From Tubulanus polymorphus (lineage: Eukaryota; Nemertea; Palaeonemertea; Tubulaniformes; Tubulanidae), in the NCBI RefSeq assembly GCF_964204645.1, contig NC_134026.1, positions 29,778,650-29,842,649 of the forward strand: a DNA stretch of 64,000 nucleotides, written 5' to 3'. Position numbers and translations under genes: made by a program. Under the pieces are notes generated by a model that did no database searches, was not told the DNA's origin, and saw only the letters and a program-made list of their open reading frames with translations. This document shows, in pieces, positions 12,001 to 21,327 of the stretch (position 1 is the stretch's first letter; the number at the start of each line of letters is the position of its first letter).

Positions 12001-13017
12001 TATATTTGTAAACACTGCGCGGGAGGTGTGAAAACAAGCACATTATACGGTATGACAACTCATTTAGAAGCGGCGCACAGTAACCTTGATTTCTGGTACG
12101 GTTGTCCTTACTGTCCATTTGGATGTTCTAAGCATCGAATTAATTTGATGCGCCATTTGAAGCGTGCTCATCCGAAAGAACCGATCAATGTCGATATTCA
12201 TTTAATCGACGAAGATGTATTCATCAGATGCGAATCACAAAATCGCAGCTCGTCTACTGTTAGTAATTCAGCCCAAAGTGGCAATAATCCTGCTAATTCT
12301 GCTAATCCTGCTAATACACCTGGTGAAAATACTGAAAATATCGTTGAAATAAGTGGCACTTCACAAACTCGACCACCTCCTCCGCCGATTCCGAATCAAA
12401 TGCTACGTCAACGACTCGCTACTCCTGTTTACTCTCATCCACAACAAGGCAATTTTCCACCTCGATATCCATCAGCTGTTCATCATTACCCCATGCCTAT
12501 GATGCCTCCACATCTGATGCGACCAATTCTTCCAAAAGAATATGAAAAATATCAAGTGTTTAATATAAAACCACCAAATGTGTTTGTGCATCACCAGCAG
12601 CAGCAACAACCAATGTTTATACCACACTATGGATACCCAATGATCCCTCCTCAATATGGAATGCAGCCTGGATTTTATTATCCCCCAAATCCACCTTCAG
12701 TTCTACAAAATCCAGCCATTCCTCAAAATCCACCTCCAGTTGCACAAAATCCAACTGTTCCTCAAAATCCACCTCTAGTTGTACAAAATCCAACTATTCC
12801 TCAGAATCCACCTCCAGTTGTACAAAATCCAACTATTCCTCAAAATCCACCTCCAGTTGTACAAAGTCCAACTATTCCTCAAAATCCACCTCCAGTTGTA
12901 CAAAATCCAACTGTTCCTCAAAATCCACCTCCAGTTGTACAAAATCCAACTATTCCTCAGAATCCACCTCCAGTTGTACAAAATCCAACTATTCCTCAGA
13001 ATCCACCTCCAGTGTAA
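9010..13017 (+). CDS. C2H2 zinc-finger protein, three finger pairs, Pro/Gln-rich repetitive tail
   Basis: One uninterrupted 1335-codon exon, starting directly after a 3' splice site, so the 5' UTR is probably spliced. I do not recognise the orthologue. Six C2H2 fingers occur as three pairs, at residues of about 624-648 and 652-675, 744-769 and 773-796, and 998-1023 and 1030-1053. All have two cysteines, two residues apart, and two histidines. The N-terminal 600 residues are low complexity, acidic/serine-rich, with basic patches such as KRRRSS that could be nuclear signals. After the last finger the protein is His/Pro/Gln/Met-rich and ends in eight 13-residue repeats (VVQNPTIPQNPPP type). A nuclear DNA- or RNA-binding regulator is likely by family, but the target is unknown. 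Confidence 0.85.
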   Translation: MSTRSSPRFDRGPKTRLRSTSSGKESVSRTPPTKTRKLTFVEQFQDPPDIVRKYRRNIGGKSANFVAEAIKIEPSSSTSDISEETTVTVQSEKQSTVTNTEITNDHASNINSSQPCVKSCSPKKQRNKEPSPASPESPRTLRSHKTQRVMSLRSKGPIRNIQSCNELQKFKTVLSPIVSGVKSDDAKKLKVLQIPVKKLKLVGKVINKSRPGLFERFQETKNLALNENLISDPQMNIDHNPCETVDIARTSSAVCNENTKDTEHIDVITDYNIMTDFKEDAIVIRAQLPVSGAKKDEGNVSIDESVSKTTCDETIVKNIVDDMCNTVCVNESADTDDSAEIQTVQSHVSGCDNSDDIFTNNDDKCANVAVPVNCQVLEKCVPVSKKDKVDSTSIMDVEKRIDEIQALVCDIKKEISISNKSAKRRRSSDSLSNHETDEIPYKKRLKSLNCESEHATKNLADEDIQLVQCNSLKNVEVAQYSGNRPRRTHRPPPKLEYMMYMCDLNNGKRQKLNKSPFDYMEKEKPTKKSNIKKMLKSCKPCSVVMVDFVKSLNLNQQKYSENSEHETLPLKPKAPLPKLFHSISPSAEDEEVDILSVSPPPKRPIVCAVPPLSPHPHKKRGSKYYCNSCNYSTFYKLAMEDHVYIHLDVVPFKCGHCEGVFGTRSGNVAHHKRNHQNLPLKVIKRGNVVESDYYTCRQHSSPIAKARPVIDLVPSVSNAPNVRLSHCDSSHSSPVFPPPTNARFQCRYCTFSSSGQVTMETHFYTRHIDEHHYICPLCDLSFCRRSETMLKHFAKWHPGHKVILQRACGYYDFSKPEDRANYNQKSLNPKFNEQHFVRRDSDTGQMSPAVTSSPFENSTSSLSSLASNDSQSIVSEPGTNPQHSKPVTDFSMNSVTIVNYNADEDNDVILNLNDDSPTSLKILNVMSLQEEATVNESSMTSSACASSPTATSIETSPTPAPTSLETPTTPAPTAPTSSPGDTSTSNQTFIPESNYTTYICKHCAGGVKTSTLYGMTTHLEAAHSNLDFWYGCPYCPFGCSKHRINLMRHLKRAHPKEPINVDIHLIDEDVFIRCESQNRSSSTVSNSAQSGNNPANSANPANTPGENTENIVEISGTSQTRPPPPPIPNQMLRQRLATPVYSHPQQGNFPPRYPSAVHHYPMPMMPPHLMRPILPKEYEKYQVFNIKPPNVFVHHQQQQQPMFIPHYGYPMIPPQYGMQPGFYYPPNPPSVLQNPAIPQNPPPVAQNPTVPQNPPLVVQNPTIPQNPPPVVQNPTIPQNPPPVVQSPTIPQNPPPVVQNPTVPQNPPPVVQNPTIPQNPPPVVQNPTIPQNPPPV
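12700..13011 (+). repeat. In-frame 39-bp minisatellite, eight units
   Basis: Eight head-to-tail 39-bp units encode VVQNPTIPQNPPP with few substitutions, then a final valine codon and the TAA stop. The unit length is a multiple of three, so copy changes keep the frame. Several other frames on both strands also stay open here, which explains the apparent overlapping ORFs. Confidence 0.95.
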
Positions 13018-13640
13018 ATCGTAGTTTTAAATGCTCTTAGTCAGTGTTGATTGTATTGCTGATTCCCTTAGATCATTGTTAATGTTTTTATATAATATGA
13101 AAACGAATGTATTTGAATGGGAACATTAGAAATATTACATGCGTTATTCTGCAGATAGTAATCATATTTCCTTCTTAAATTCAGGCCTGTCGAAAAAGAA
13201 TGCATCTTTATGCAGTAATTCAATCGGTCGTTTACAATTGTTTCATTTCTATCACGTAATGTACATATACTCTTTAATATCATGTTTATACAATGATTTC
13301 ATCATTGTCGTAATTTTTCGTGTGGTTAATTTAGCTTCGGTACACAACTGTACCGCGGTAGTTTATATTTGATCGTTTTCTTAATAATTATTGATACTTT
13401 ATGTATCTTACTATTTTGTATATTGATGGTACAACTGCACTTATTATCTCTGATTTTAAATGTATGCAAAATGTACTTGAAATTCGTAAAGACCACAATT
13501 ATGTGAATTCTGTAAGAATGAGTTTATTGAAGTGACCCTTAATTTACGTAAAGCTTAGCTGTGTGCCGCTGTGTGTTATGCGATGTCCTTATCAGATACA
13601 TATGATGATTGCGATTATGTTATTTTATCTAAAAGGGATA

Positions 13641-13646
13641 AATAAA
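13641..13646 (+). terminator. Probable poly(A) signal of the zinc-finger gene
   Basis: AATAAA about 625 bp after the stop codon on the coding strand, in AT-rich sequence with T-rich stretches following. No closer canonical signal was seen. Confidence 0.5.
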
Positions 13647-13889
13647 ATGCTTCATTTTAGAATTTTGCTTTGTTGTGGTAACTTGAGCTCTTGAATTAGC
13701 TAAGTCATATGAATATTTGGAAAGAGAGAGAGAGAACTTCATATCTGTTGGACACTTATTACGAAATAGCATCCCAACCAAAATTCCCTAATTCAAGTGC
13801 TGTTTCAACTAATGCAGTATCTGAGAAGAAGACGCTTGGTTGGAACTTTCTTGTGTTGAGCTTATGACGGTCTTACAAGAGATCGGATT

Positions 13890-14080
13890 TCATACTGACC
13901 CGCCACCGGAACGGGGTATCAGACCGTAATCACCGTCAAGTGCTGCCCCTATATATAACATTGACGGTGAATATACAAACTAACATACCGGGCCGATATT
14001 CCTGACTGTGGCATGCGAGTAGTATGTTAGTTCTCACATTCACCGTTAACGTTGTGCATAGCGGCGGCACGTGACGGATT
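13890..14080. repeat. Head-to-head inverted repeat of a dispersed family
   Basis: The right half reads CTGTGGCATGCGAGTAGTAT, then GTTAGTTCTCACATTCACCG and a GGCGGCACGTGACGG end. The left half is a diverged reverse-complement copy, containing CACCGTCAAGTGCTGCCCC and TTGACGGTGAATATAC. The same unit recurs twice in direct orientation at 45390-45580. Confidence 0.65.
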
Positions 14081-14589
14081 ATCTATCTTTTGATGACGTA
14101 GCGGGCTGGACCCGAGAGAGGTATTATCTTAAAAAGTAAAAAAGGGAATTTTCTAGTCGGGGGCGGGGGATTTCTATCTTTAACACTGTTAAGCATACGC
14201 TGCAAATTCCCTCCCTCCCCCTTTTATTACAAACGATGACAGTTTGTGGGAGGATGTGCCCGATTTCCTCCTTTGCTCCTAACACTCGCTTGCCCCCGGC
14301 TGGCGGCACCCATTTAATTTGGCAGGGTCACTGTTTTAGAATAAAGTAACTAAAAATTCTAAATTCAATCATTTATTTCGTAGAGGCGAATTCTGAAATA
14401 TATCAAAAATGCCGGGAAAATAGTAAAAAATACATAAGCTTACGTATAGACTATTTTATATAAACAATATAAAACGTTATAAATGATAAGATACTTTTCA
14501 ATATGTAGTATATTTGTTAAAATCGTATCAAATACTAATCATACATTATTCCATACGTGGACATAAGATTGTTATCACCTGAAGCACAG

Positions 14590-14703
14590 GGGCTTGTGAC
14601 AAAAGCGGGTTGGGGAGGTACAAAAGATTTACTCACACCTTTTCTTTTTTAGTGGTCTAGTAGTAATCTAAGATTTTGGACCCTTGGCTATTGTCACAAG
14701 CCC
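14590..14703. mobile_element. Hairpin element with 13-bp inverted termini
   Basis: GGGCTTGTGACAA at the left end and its exact reverse complement TTGTCACAAGCCC at the right end enclose about 90 bp. It lies in the 3' flank of the SLC5 gene. The size and termini suggest a short MITE. I did not find a second copy. Confidence 0.45.
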
Positions 14704-14889
14704 TTGATCTAAAGGTATTCAGATATGATATGAATTATTCTTAAACTCAGAGGAACTTCATCCAATGGTTTTGTTAAGTATTAACGAAATGGGTAACGTA
14801 ACACGTAATTAGAAATAAAATACTCGTGGATCGGGTTAATCGGATTTATTTTGGAGAGGCCAGAATTTTCGTAATTAACACAACTCCCC

Positions 14890-17800
14890 TTAATAAAAGA
14901 ATCCCCACATGAAAATGGCAAGAACCATAAGAATGATAGCATTTATATCAGTAAAAGTTTTCCAGCGCGGTTGTTCTTTGATGGATGTGTGATCATCGGG
15001 TAAAACTTGAGGTTCACTTTGATCGCGCATGCGTTCAATGCCACATATCCAGAAAAACGCGCGTTTACAGCAATTCGTTTCGGTACCTGGAAACAAAAAT
15101 ATCAATTCTTGGCAAAAAGAATTTACTGTTTAAATGGCCAAGTATTTGAGAATTTACTGCAATAGGGTCCGATCCTTGTCCGATTTCCCGGGATAAGTTA
15201 GGGCAAGTAGGTTATCATTATCACTTGTCCTCCTCCGGGCAAGTGTAATTCTATGTCTCAAAGCCTTTTCCCACTCGATACAACGGATGATTGTGCCACC
15301 AATCCGGACTGCCTGTGTAGGGCAAGTAGATCTATAAGAGGGCAAGCGAGATACACTTGCCCCACGGGTAAGTGGCTTTCATTCCGCAGATTCGAACCCT
15401 GAGTATCTAATAATACGGATTTCACTTACCAGTGTTTTGTTCTTCAACAACGAGGTGACCTTGACTTCCCGCTACGTTATCAACGGAAGCGGCTGGTGTA
15501 GCTGTTTTTGACGAGCCATAACTATCCACTTCATTGCGCTCAAGATTCTTCTTTTCGGCTTCTTCATCTTCGATATCAGATATATCTAAGCGTTCTCGCG
15601 TTTCGTGTCTTGTCCAAAAGGTTAATCTAACCAACTACAAACGAACAAACAATAATTGTTTAACATATGAATATTTGTATTCGGCACGATTGGCGTTCAA
15701 AATCGAGTCGCGTACCCGATCATCTGGTATCTCTTTAGTAACTAGGCTGATTATCGTTGTAGAAATTGCGACAACGAAAAACAGGATGATACCGAAATGA
15801 AGATAATGAACATCTTTGATAATGGACGGACGTGTGTCTAGATGTTCCTGTCCGCATGGTGGAACGGTGTACGAGAATTCCCAGCCGAATCTGATCATAC
15901 CAGTAACTAATCCGATCATCAATCCCCAGAATGCGCCCTGTAATAGTGATGATGAATACAATTATAGAAATTTTCAAGATAAGTATTCGCCTTTCATTTC
16001 ATGTGCGCAGGTTCGGGATCTTATCAATCTTATCCCAAACATACGCAACGTACATCCAAAATTCCATGCAGCCGAAATGTGGATTTTTGGTAGAACGTAT
16101 ATTTCCTAAGGGCCAATCGCTTTCGTGGATATCACACATATTATAAACAATTAATTGTTCAATACCTGTTCATTAATCCTCTTCCAAAGTACAGCTAACA
16201 CATAAACAGCACAAATAGGAGGAGCGAGATAACTAGTGACGGCTTGAATATAGTGGAATAACTCACTACCAGATTGTACTACTGGAATCCAAGCGATACC
16301 AACACCCACTAATACCAAAACAAACACTCTGTGTAAAAATAAAGTCAAATGTCGAATTTTCTTAAGAGATGTTTTCATTTTGAAAAATTACAATATGTCT
16401 ATTTAAGTATTATACCTTCCAACAATCATAAGTTCCACATCGGACGCATTTTTTCGCATACGTTTCCAAACATCTATGGTGAATATGGTACTTCCGCTGT
16501 TGAAAATGGACGTCAACGACGACATAAGAGCGGCCATCATACATGCCAACATCATTCCACGAGCTCCAACTGGCATCAGTTTCAACACAAGCATCGGATA
16601 TGCAATATCAGAACATCCTCGTTCTTTACCGCAGTATTTCTTACATGACTCAGGATCAGAACAACCAACGGTATCTAAAACACACCACGATCATCCGCAA
16701 ATCAAGCATATAAAAAAATGGGTCTTGTGATTAATGAACCTTTTTAGTTTTACCTGGGAACAGAATACGAGCCATCATTCCTGGGAAGACGAGCAAAAAC
16801 AAAGGTAAGAATTTCAAATATCCCGCTAATATAGTTCCACCTTTAGCATGAGACAGATTCTTCGCGGCCAGCGCTCTTTGAACTATCACCTGAAAACAGA
16901 GACGCAGAAAAATATCGTTACAAAAACACTCGATAACAATTAGTTTCACTAAAATAATATGGGTCTTGTCGAGGTAGTTTGTTACCTTTACTTACATTTT
17001 GGATCCAGGGGATACGAATTAGAATATGTTTATACAAACCTGATCAGAACACCAATACCACACACCAGATACAGTTAAACCAAATATGACTCCTGTCCAC
17101 GGTAGATCAGGAGAATTTACATCACGAAATAGATGAAACGCGTCGGGATTAGCTAATCCACACGCAGTGGTACTATTTAACGAGGTTGTGGGAGCAGATT
17201 CAAAATACTTTAGCGCCAATTGCTGAAAACCGCCAACTTCAACAAAACCTACACAAAATATGATATACGTATAGACTCGAATAGAATTGAAAACTTCCGA
17301 TTGTTTGATAATCGATGATTAGATCTGAATTGTTTAGATTCATTTTGATAGTTCGTGATTGTAAGTATGGGTTGCTGGATGCAATCAAACCTACGTACCT
17401 TGCTCGTGTCATCTGCGGAGATTTGAACTGATTGAAAGGGGTGAATCGAAATAGTACTTACCTCCTATGATAGCGTATTGGGAGTTAATCGTCATATCGT
17501 ATATGAGCTAGAATTTTGAAGAGATATTATTTGAACAGTGGATTCGGGGCTAACCTGATCAGAACACCAGTACCATACAGATGATATAGTCAAACCAAAA
17601 ATGACTCCAGGCCACGGTAATCCTCCGTCACTCGCTGATCGAATCAAGTGCATTGCATTACTTGGAGGAATTCCACATTTTTCATATGTTCTGTTTGATT
17701 GGTTGAAATATTTCGATGTCTCTGGCCATGCCGTGTAATACGCGTCCACTAGATTTTCATATCCTCCGACTTCATTGAATGCTGCGTAAACATGTGATAT

Positions 17801-20800
17801 CACATAACAGAATATCAGAGACTGCAAACTTTTGATAAATCAGTGTTTTTTAAACTGAATGGATTAATTCGTGGGAGGGAGTTAGATACCTTTGCCTTGT
17901 TAGATGTCAGAGGAAACCCAAAAGCATTAAGACGAACCTCACCTTGTGCTAAATACGTTAGATAAAACATGTTGGTGATGTTTGCTAGAGAACGTCCTTA
18001 GTATATTGGGTAGAGATATACAGAAGATAGTAGTGAATTAAAGGTAATTTGAAGAAGTTATATTTGATAACTTAATGGTGCCCAGGGCCCAGTTTCACGA
18101 AAAAGTTTAAGCCTAAAACGGTTAAGTTTGAATTGTTGTCCTCATTGAAAACATGAAGTAACCAATGGAAAATTACACCAAAAATTTGAGTTTAACTTTT
18201 TTGTGAAACTGGGCCCAGAGTGTTAGTGCGAATGCAAGCTAAATCATATGTCAAAAATCGATTCAATCATCACGGTAGTTTTTTAGCTATAATTGATATA
18301 CATTTTTAACACACATACCTAGAATCATCAGAACAAAAGCGCCAATAATCATAATAATTGTTTGAATGAAATCAGTCCAGATTACAGCCGTCAGTCCACC
18401 TTTAAAAATAGTAAAATATATACCATAAAATGCATCGATATTACCGGTATGAGATCGGTATCAAAATATCATCGGAATTAACATAGAAATCAACCTGTTA
18501 TTGTAAATATAGCTGAGATTGCCAACAGGATCACTATTGCTACATACAAATTGAATTGTAACGATTGTTGGATAAAAACTGCCCCCGCGTATAAATCAGC
18601 CTGAAAAAAATAGATAAGGCATATATACCTCAATTATAAATTCATCCAGTAGGATGAGTGTGAAGGCCGTATTAGATTCACGGGATTTTTTGATTTAGAC
18701 TGATGCGGTATTTTTGTGCTTTACTGCTAAAAATCATCAGCTCGCATATACATTACGTATACTGCTAGGCTATATGATACATGGAATTCATTAAAAGAAT
18801 TCTCGGAAACAAGGAACGGGTTTTCAGGTATTATGTCTCGTGACATGCTTGATCTATTAAAAGACAGTCAAACCAGATATTATCAAAAAAGCACTTCATC
18901 GCAGCCATTTACTAATTCATAGGACAATAGACACGTCTGAATTTAGTTGATCAAGTACGCACAACTTGACTCTTCAGAGAGTATAGTCGTGTAGTGGGGA
19001 GGACAACTTAATTCTACCCGGGAATTTCCAGATTCTACTAAAAAATCTACAATTCAATCGTAATGCTAAATGCAATGGACGTACTGATATCTTTGTAAAT
19101 ATATACAGCAGCAAAGCTAGAATCGCCAGATACACGCGAATTCTTTGACCTCCAAATCTCTTTCTCAAATATTCGGGCATCGTAAAAACCTGCAGAATAT
19201 AATAGAATTTCATTAACCTAGATCTACGTATGCATAAAACTGATTATTCGGTGATAATAAAACATTATTGCCTGTCAGGTAGATATAGCTTTAAAAAAAA
19301 CAACGATGAAATTGTCAGTGTATGCCAACTATTTGTCGGTAACTTACCCCAGCAGCGATATAAACAGGTACGAATATCCATCCTAACAGCAACAGAATGA
19401 ATATTGCCTGCAACATTAATATTTAGATATTACATTGATTATAGTTTTCTAAGATTCATTAAATTATTCTTTGATTTTTATTACACAATTCAAACACAAT
19501 AGTATCGGTAGATATTGAATATATTGGTGAAGTAGCAGGCAAAACATACGACAGTCCATTAATGAAAATGCAGGAATATATTAGCATGAACTGACGAGTT
19601 ATTCTTTGTTTTCATACGGAATGTAAAAGCTACCAGGTGATGCCACTCTATCGGTGTACGAAATTATCATAAAGATTCATGATTACATTCAGTTCGAACA
19701 CAGCAATTCCAATACCACTTGCAGCACCCGAACCTGCCAGACCAACGAAATGTCCACTGCCGATATTACTCGCGAACAGTGAACCGCCCACCTGAAAAAT
19801 ACAGAATATCCCGAAATTACTAATTCGAGTGGTTTTCCATCAAAAAACATAGATTTAAAACGTGTCAATGATAATTATATTGAAAATAAAATTATCTCTA
19901 CTCATTTACAGGTAAATTTTGTGGCGAAGGTGTTCTGTTTTGATCTACGCTATAAAGGCTTCAACTAAATGTTTATCAGCTTAATCAATAACGTACGTGA
20001 TCCACGTTTATATCAAGTTCAATTAGAATTGGAGATTCTACGTTATTTCCATTGACTTCATTGAACAGCAGTAGCCTACATAAAACTATACAATATCACG
20101 TAGAGTACTGTGATCTTATATCGATCAAACAATATTGACGACCGTTAACATAATCGGGGAGAACAGAAAGTTTTAGAGGCTTGGTGGAATTTACTTCGTG
20201 AGCAATCGAATCTTATCAAACCTTATTAACTTATCTTCTTATCTTACTACATGAAACATGTAGGATAATACGGTACTCAGAACATTATGCATATCTAAGA
20301 CTAGTGTTATTCGTCGAGAAATCCATTCGCCCTTTTGTAGCTTAATTACTTCACGAGGAAGGCATGAATTATATTTTTACGAAAACTGGTTTGAAAATCA
20401 AGTTTTAGTTGAATCATATAGACCTACTGTTAATAAGGCAGTTCAACATGACCCAATTGAGCGGGTCATGGACTGAAAAAGCCTCATGAATTTTTGTCAT
20501 GAATAAAAGCTAGATTTATTTATTATAGGCGTTGTTCAAATTCTTAGAAAGTAAAGCTCGGAGGAAGTTCAGTCAACAACAGTAAAGATACATGACAAAG
20601 AGTCCAGAAGGCTTACCAACATCCAGTGCATATTTCTTCCAGCAAGGAAATATCCCCCGACGCTTCCTCTGTTTCTCGTAGATGACTTAAAAGAGGAAAG
20701 ATATTAATGCTTCTACAGAACCAATTTTACTTAGATCTATTTATAGTAGATTTATAGTTAAGCCCAATCTTTCCAGTGGAAGCTTACTAAACATCAATTC

Positions 20801-21040
20801 ATATTCTTGAAAAACGATAATATTACTCGTAAGAAATGAGATATTTCCGACAGATGTGAAATAGATACCGGTACATAATTGATCTTAAATCTCAGCTGCT
20901 TGATTGGAGAATTCAAATCCAGTATTTCTTACCCATATTCCGAATCCAAGAATGATAACAAAATAAAGTACTATCACAACAATATCCGGCCATTCTAGAT
21001 TAGTCCCTTTTAATAATTTCTCCTCTTCAACCGACGGCAT
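14890..21040 (-). CDS. SGLT-like sodium/solute cotransporter (SLC5 family)
   Basis: A plasma membrane Na+-coupled symporter, closest to the SGLT glucose cotransporters. Exons: 14890..15086, 15430..15634, 15716..15937, 16166..16328, 16416..16674, 16754..16889, then either 17040..17248 or 17555..17781, then 18319..18399, 18495..18600, 19085..19189, 19348..19407, 19687..19791, 20617..20685, 20933..21040. All join in phase, giving about 674 or 680 residues. Recognisable SGLT blocks are [127 protein letters not shown] and [19 protein letters not shown]. The Gln of YIQ and the Tyr-Trp of WYWCSDQ match human SGLT1 sugar-path residues. The C-terminus ends in a hydrophobic segment, as in the family. 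The substrate is not determined. Confidence 0.95.
17040..17248 (-). other. Alternative SLC5 exon, copy A (209 bp)
   Basis: It encodes [18 protein letters not shown] and onward to [18 protein letters not shown], the large extracellular loop plus the following helix. The acceptor is TTTTGTGTAG and the donor CAG|GTTTGT. It enters with two bases of a split codon and ends at a codon boundary, exactly like copy B, so it can replace B between exons 18319..18399 and 16754..16889. Confidence 0.9.
17555..17781 (-). other. Alternative SLC5 exon, copy B (227 bp)
   Basis: It encodes [18 protein letters not shown] and onward to [18 protein letters not shown]. Entry and exit phases are the same as copy A. 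The helix is well conserved, while the extracellular loop differs in sequence and is six codons longer. It includes an NQS/NRT pair of possible N-glycosylation sites and a Cys that is also found in vertebrate SGLTs. Confidence 0.9.
18085..18216. mobile_element. Short MITE with GGGCCCAGTTTCAC termini, copy 1
   Basis: About 132 bp, beginning GGGCCCAGTTTCACGAAAAA and ending in its near-perfect reverse complement TTGTGAAACTGGGCCC. It lies in the SLC5 intron between 18319 and 17781. It is nearly identical to the copy at 50047-50177, so both are recent insertions of the same family. Confidence 0.85.
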
Positions 21041-21327
21041 TTTGTAGCTTTAATGGTTTCTTTTCATTTGACTACTGTAACCTTATGAATACATTCGTCG
21101 ACAGTGACAGGACAGCCCGCGAGTCCCGATAACCAGTTTCACAGTGACCGTACACTGCTGACACCTACCGGCAGCACTGAGACCGTACACTGCTGACCTC
21201 TAGCGCTGAATCACAGCTCTAATGGACGTCAAAGAGCGTCGTAAATGAAGTAAAGAATATCAAAATGTTTATCATCCTCGTTTATGTCATTTAGAACTGT
21301 TCGCAAAAATAAGACTGATTGATTGAA
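21041..21327. promoter_or_regulatory. Divergent promoter region between SLC5 and CACUL1
   Basis: Only 287 bp separate the two start codons, which point away from each other. The 17-mer GACCGTACACTGCTGAC occurs twice, at 21146-21162 and 21181-21197, 35 bp apart. The stretch is more GC-rich than the surroundings. No TATA box is obvious. Shared regulation is inferred from spacing only. Confidence 0.55.

Noticed and set aside
12775..13024. Overlapping open frames on both strands at the end of the zinc-finger gene
   Set aside because: They are shadows of the 39-bp repeat, which lacks stops in several frames; they have no own context or homology.
15534..16648. Several plus-strand frames over the SLC5 exons
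   Set aside because: They are antisense shadows of strongly conserved SLC5 coding exons.
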